Source: CAVWNR01 sp963756525 (GTDB lineage Bacteria; Actinomycetota; Actinomycetes; Mycobacteriales; Jatrophihabitantaceae). From it: DNA of 64,000 bases. The notes beneath the pieces were generated by a model. That model made no database searches. It saw only the letters and a program-made list of their open reading frames with translations, and was not told where the DNA came from. Below are positions 61,217 through 64,000 of the stretch, in pieces. Position numbers and translations under genes: made by a program. The DNA lies in contig CAVWNR010000001.1 in assembly GCA_963756525.1 (NCBI GenBank), positions 1 through 64,000 of the forward strand, written 5' to 3'. Positions within the stretch are counted from its first letter, which is position 1; every line of letters begins with the position of its first letter.

Positions 61217-61926
61217 CTGAGACCCGTGAGCTGGTACGGGCGCCGGCCGCTCCACGCGCCCGGCGCAGGCTGCGGCGTTGGTTGCTCTGCGGGTCCGCGG
61301 TTGCCCTGGTTGTGCTGGTCGGCTGGCTGGTCGCGTTCAGCCCGGTGCTTGGCGCGTCCCGTATCACCGTGCGCGGAACCCGCACGATCAGCGCGGAGGA
61401 GGTGCGCGACGCGGCGCGGGTCGCGCACGGCACGCCGCTGGTACGCCTGGACACCGCCGCCGTCTCGCACCGGGTCGAGCAGCTGCCCGCGGTCGCGCGC
61501 GCAGCCGTCACGGTGTCCTACCCGAACACCGTGCTGATCACGGTGACCGAGCGCGTCGCGGTCGGCTACATCACGGCGGACGGCAGCACCGTGCTCGTCG
61601 ACCGCACCGGCCGCCAGTTCCGCACCGTGCCGGCGCCGCCGGCCGGTCTGCCGCGCTTCGACGTGCCGGCCGGGGCGGCCGCGCAGGCAGCCGGCGAGGC
61701 GGTCGCCACAGTGGCAGGGGCGCTGCCGCCGGCGGTGCTCCCGCAACTCGCGGTGATCCGCGCGGTCAACCGGTCCTCGGTCACGCTGACGCTGCGCGAC
61801 GGGCGCACCGTGCTGTGGGGGAGCGCTGACGGCAGCGCCGAGAAGGCGCGCATCCTGCCGACCCTGCTGCAACAGCCCGGCACGTTCTACAACGTCAGCG
61901 ACCCGGAGCAGGTCTACACGCACTGA
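61213..61926 (+). CDS. ftsQ: FtsQ, divisome assembly protein
   Basis: 237 residues. Short basic cytosolic part, one membrane helix (LLCGSAVALVVLVGWLVAF), then POTRA domain (ASRITVRGTRTISAEEVRDA) and beta domain (VTVSYPNTVLITVTERVAV, then GSTVLVDRTGRQF). Links FtsL-type proteins with the rest of the divisome. GTG 61213 overlaps the murC stop. No gene follows for about 190 bp, where ftsZ's leader lies. Confidence 0.88.
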   Translation: MTETRELVRAPAAPRARRRLRRWLLCGSAVALVVLVGWLVAFSPVLGASRITVRGTRTISAEEVRDAARVAHGTPLVRLDTAAVSHRVEQLPAVARAAVTVSYPNTVLITVTERVAVGYITADGSTVLVDRTGRQFRTVPAPPAGLPRFDVPAGAAAQAAGEAVATVAGALPPAVLPQLAVIRAVNRSSVTLTLRDGRTVLWGSADGSAEKARILPTLLQQPGTFYNVSDPEQVYTH

Positions 61927-62041
61927 GCGCCGGCGTCTACCGCAGGCTAACAACCGCCGGGATCGGTCCGATCGGCGTGTCGCCCGGCGCGCCTGCTTGA
62001 AAGCCGCGGTCAGCTCCGTACCGTCGCAGTCACATCCCAGG

Positions 62042-62114
62042 TTGACATAACGTTAAGGGTCTACTTGAGGGTGAGAGTCCAGACAACCGGCCGACCAGAG
62101 GGAAGCAGGGACCT
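62042..62114 (+). promoter_or_regulatory. ftsZ leader with candidate promoter
   Basis: TTGACA at 62042-62047 is a good -35. The only nearby -10-like hexamers are poor (for example TACTTG at 62062-62067, spacer 14), so polymerase contact is unclear. An AGGGA-type ribosome site precedes ATG 62115. ftsZ having its own transcription would match its high expression. Confidence 0.4.
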
Positions 62115-63320
62115 ATGAGCGCGCCGCACAACTACCTCGCAGTGATCAAGGTCGTCGGCGTCGGCGGCGGCGGGGTCAACGCCGTCAACCGGATGATCGA
62201 GGTCGGCCTGAAGGGCGTCGAGTTCATCGCCGTGAACACCGACGCCCAGGCACTGTTGATGAGCGACGCCGACGTCAAGCTCGACGTCGGCCGAGAACTC
62301 ACCCGCGGCCTCGGCGCCGGCGCGCAGCCGGAGGTCGGCCGCAAGGCCGCCGAGGACCACCGCGACGAGATCGAGGAGGTGCTCAAGGGCGCCGACATGG
62401 TGTTCGTCACGGCCGGCGAGGGCGGCGGCACCGGCACCGGCGGCGCACCGGTGATCGCGAGCATCGCGCGCAAGCTGGGCGCGCTCACCATCGGCGTGGT
62501 CACCCGGCCGTTCTCGTTCGAGGGCAAGAAGCGCGCCTCGCAGGCCGAGGACGGGATCGAGACGCTGCGCGCCGAGTGCGACACGCTGATCGTCATCCCG
62601 AACGACCGACTGCTGCAGATCTCCGACAAGACGGTCAGCGTGATGGACGCCTTCCGCAGCGCGGATCAGGTGCTGCTCTCCGGCGTGCAGGGGATCACCG
62701 ACTTGATCACGACGCCCGGCCTGATCAACCTCGACTTCGCCGACGTCAAGAGCGTGATGAGCGGCGCCGGCTCGGCGCTGATGGGCATCGGCTCGGCGCG
62801 CGGCGAAAACCGCGCCCGCAACGCCGCCGAGATCGCCATCGCCAGCCCGCTGCTCGAGGCGAGCATGGAAGGCGCGCACGGCGTGCTGCTGTCGATCTAC
62901 GGCGGTTCCGACCTCGGCCTGTTCGAGATCAACGAGGCGGCGTCGCTGGTGGCTGAGGCGGCCCATCCCGACGCCAACATCATCTTCGGCGCGGTCATCG
63001 ACGACACGCTCGGAGACGAGGTGAAGGTCACCGTGATCGCTGCGGGCTTCGACAGCGGCCAGCTGCCGTACAAGAAGGTCGAGCTGCGCCGCGAGGCCGG
63101 GGCCAACGGCGCCGACAGCGCGTCCAACGGTGGCTCGAACGGTGGCTTCGACAGTGGTTCCAACAGCGGCTCCAACAGTGGCTCCAACAGCGGCTCCAAC
63201 AGCGGCCACGGACGCGGCTCGGTGAACACGCCGGGCTGGCCGCTTCCGGCCTCGGGCATCTCCCGCGAGCAGGTGGCGCTTGATGACGACCTCGACGTGC
63301 CCGACTTCCTCAAGTCGTGA
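62115..63320 (+). CDS. ftsZ: FtsZ, tubulin-like division GTPase
   Basis: 401 residues. GTP-binding domain with IKVVGVGGGGVNAVNRMIE, the tubulin signature AGEGGGTGTGGAPVIA near residue 108, and DFADVKSVMSGAGSALMGIG with the T7-loop NLDFAD. The C-terminal linker has SNSG repeats (63126-63206, roughly residues 340-365). The tail DDDLDVPDFLKS is the conserved C-terminal peptide that binds partner proteins. It polymerises into the Z-ring at the division site. Confidence 0.97.
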   Translation: MSAPHNYLAVIKVVGVGGGGVNAVNRMIEVGLKGVEFIAVNTDAQALLMSDADVKLDVGRELTRGLGAGAQPEVGRKAAEDHRDEIEEVLKGADMVFVTAGEGGGTGTGGAPVIASIARKLGALTIGVVTRPFSFEGKKRASQAEDGIETLRAECDTLIVIPNDRLLQISDKTVSVMDAFRSADQVLLSGVQGITDLITTPGLINLDFADVKSVMSGAGSALMGIGSARGENRARNAAEIAIASPLLEASMEGAHGVLLSIYGGSDLGLFEINEAASLVAEAAHPDANIIFGAVIDDTLGDEVKVTVIAAGFDSGQLPYKKVELRREAGANGADSASNGGSNGGFDSGSNSGSNSGSNSGSNSGHGRGSVNTPGWPLPASGISREQVALDDDLDVPDFLKS

Positions 63321-63321
63321 G

Positions 63322-64000
63322 GTGAGTGCCCCGCTCGACCCGGCGCGGCGGGCGGAGCTGGTCGCGGCGCTTGCCGCGCTGCGCACCCGGCTGGCCGAGG
63401 CCTGCGCGGCGGCGGCGCGTGACCCCCGCGAACTCGTCCTGGTCGCGGTGACGAAGGGTTTCCCGGCCAGCGACGTGGCGATCCTGACGACGATCGGGGT
63501 CAGTCAGATCGGCGAGAACCGCGACCAGGAGGCGCGTCCCAAGGTCGCGGCGCTGCGCCGCTACGGACTGGAGTGGGGCGTGCCCGAGCCGCGGTGGCAC
63601 TTCGTCGGCCGGCTGCAGACGAACAAGTGCCGCTCGGTGGCCCGATACGCCGGCGCGGTGCACTCTGTCGACCGGCCAGCGCTCGCCGCGGCACTCGGCG
63701 CAGCCGCCGCGAACGCCGGCCGGCAGCTCGCCGCGTTCCTCCAGGTGAGCCTGGACGGCGACCCGACCCGTGGCGGAGCGCTGGTCGAGGCCGTCCCGGC
63801 ACTGGCCGACGCGATCGCAGCGCAGCCCTCGCTGACCCTGACCGGGGTGATGGCGGTCGCGCCGCTCGGCGCCGATCCCGACGCCGCGTTCGCCCGGCTA
63901 CGCGAGGTCGCCGCGACACTACAGGCGGATCATCCGGCGGCGACGGCGATCTCGGCGGGGATGAGCGCGGACCTCGAGGCCGCGATCCGCCACGGTGCGA
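63322..64000 (+). CDS. yggS: YggS-type PLP-binding protein, 3' end outside window
   Basis: About 226 residues visible; the window ends before the last residues. PLP homeostasis protein (alanine-racemase-like TIM barrel) of the YggS/PROSC family. It has the PLP lysine in LVAVTKGFPASDV, then IGENRDQEARPKV, WHFVGRLQTNKCRSV, VDRPALAAAL, LTGVMAVAPLG and the end of the SAGMSADLEAAI block. GTG 63322 is one base after the ftsZ stop. It follows ftsZ directly without the pgeF-like gene often seen between them. Confidence 0.88.
   Translation, partial: MSAPLDPARRAELVAALAALRTRLAEACAAAARDPRELVLVAVTKGFPASDVAILTTIGVSQIGENRDQEARPKVAALRRYGLEWGVPEPRWHFVGRLQTNKCRSVARYAGAVHSVDRPALAAALGAAAANAGRQLAAFLQVSLDGDPTRGGALVEAVPALADAIAAQPSLTLTGVMAVAPLGADPDAAFARLREVAATLQADHPAATAISAGMSADLEAAIRHGA

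Noticed and set aside
59354..61255. 633-codon minus frame over murG/murC
   Set aside because: Shadow of two well-identified cell-wall genes.

Overview
The window is high-GC DNA with GTG/TTG starts, dense 4-bp start/stop overlaps, an ECF42/DGPF regulatory pair in two copies, MraZ, and a MurE with the meso-DAP motif DNPR. This fits a mycelial or Frankiales-like member of the Actinomycetota. I do not assign a genus.

Region 1 (1 to about 34.46 kb) is accessory and decaying. It holds a complete IS21-family element (1401-4091) with multiple-repeat ends and a 5-bp target duplication, whose istB is frameshifted. It also holds a secreted protein with a beta-pore-former-like pattern and a probable AUU start, an IS110 scar, several small unknown genes, and an M20 hydrolase lacking its 5' end that sits head-on against an MFS exporter. 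A GT39-type membrane glycosyltransferase follows. Two DGPF/ECF42 sigma modules (16.4-18.0 kb + and 20.0-21.7 kb -) share an upstream motif at the same distance. Further on are a RES/Xre toxin-antitoxin pair, a fused ArsR-SRPBCC regulator with a textbook leaderless promoter, and at least four broken VOC/oxidoreductase genes. A Tn554-like tyrosine-recombinase trio (26.06-28.71 kb) is bounded by inverted repeats. Two diverged copies of a tRNA-Glu(CTC) 3' end (30288-30332 and 34415-34457), each with an integrase or integrase remnant on its left, suggest stacked islands at one tRNA site. MazEF and RelBE pairs lie between them.

Region 2 (34.5-46.9 kb) looks like stable chromosome. It has an SDR oxidoreductase, a self-sufficient CYP102-type P450/reductase fusion, a SAV_6107-type HEPN protein, a methyltransferase overlapping DNA polymerase IV, a DUF3040 membrane protein, and a MoxR-DUF58-transglutaminase operon on the minus strand.

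Region 3 (47.1-64.0 kb) is the division and cell-wall (dcw) cluster: mraZ, rsmH, ftsL-like, ftsI, murE, murF, mraY, murD, ftsW, murG, murC, ftsQ, ftsZ, then a partial yggS. From ftsL to ftsQ most neighbours overlap or abut, which implies one translationally coupled unit led by an MraZ-autoregulated promoter. ftsZ has its own leader and candidate promoter. Several dcw proteins carry in-frame short tandem repeats (MurE, MurG, FtsL, FtsZ), and the pgeF-type gene often found after ftsZ is absent.

Core genes are intact while accessory genes carry many single-base frame breaks. Real gene decay is therefore more likely than random sequencing error, though individual breaks need read-level checks.
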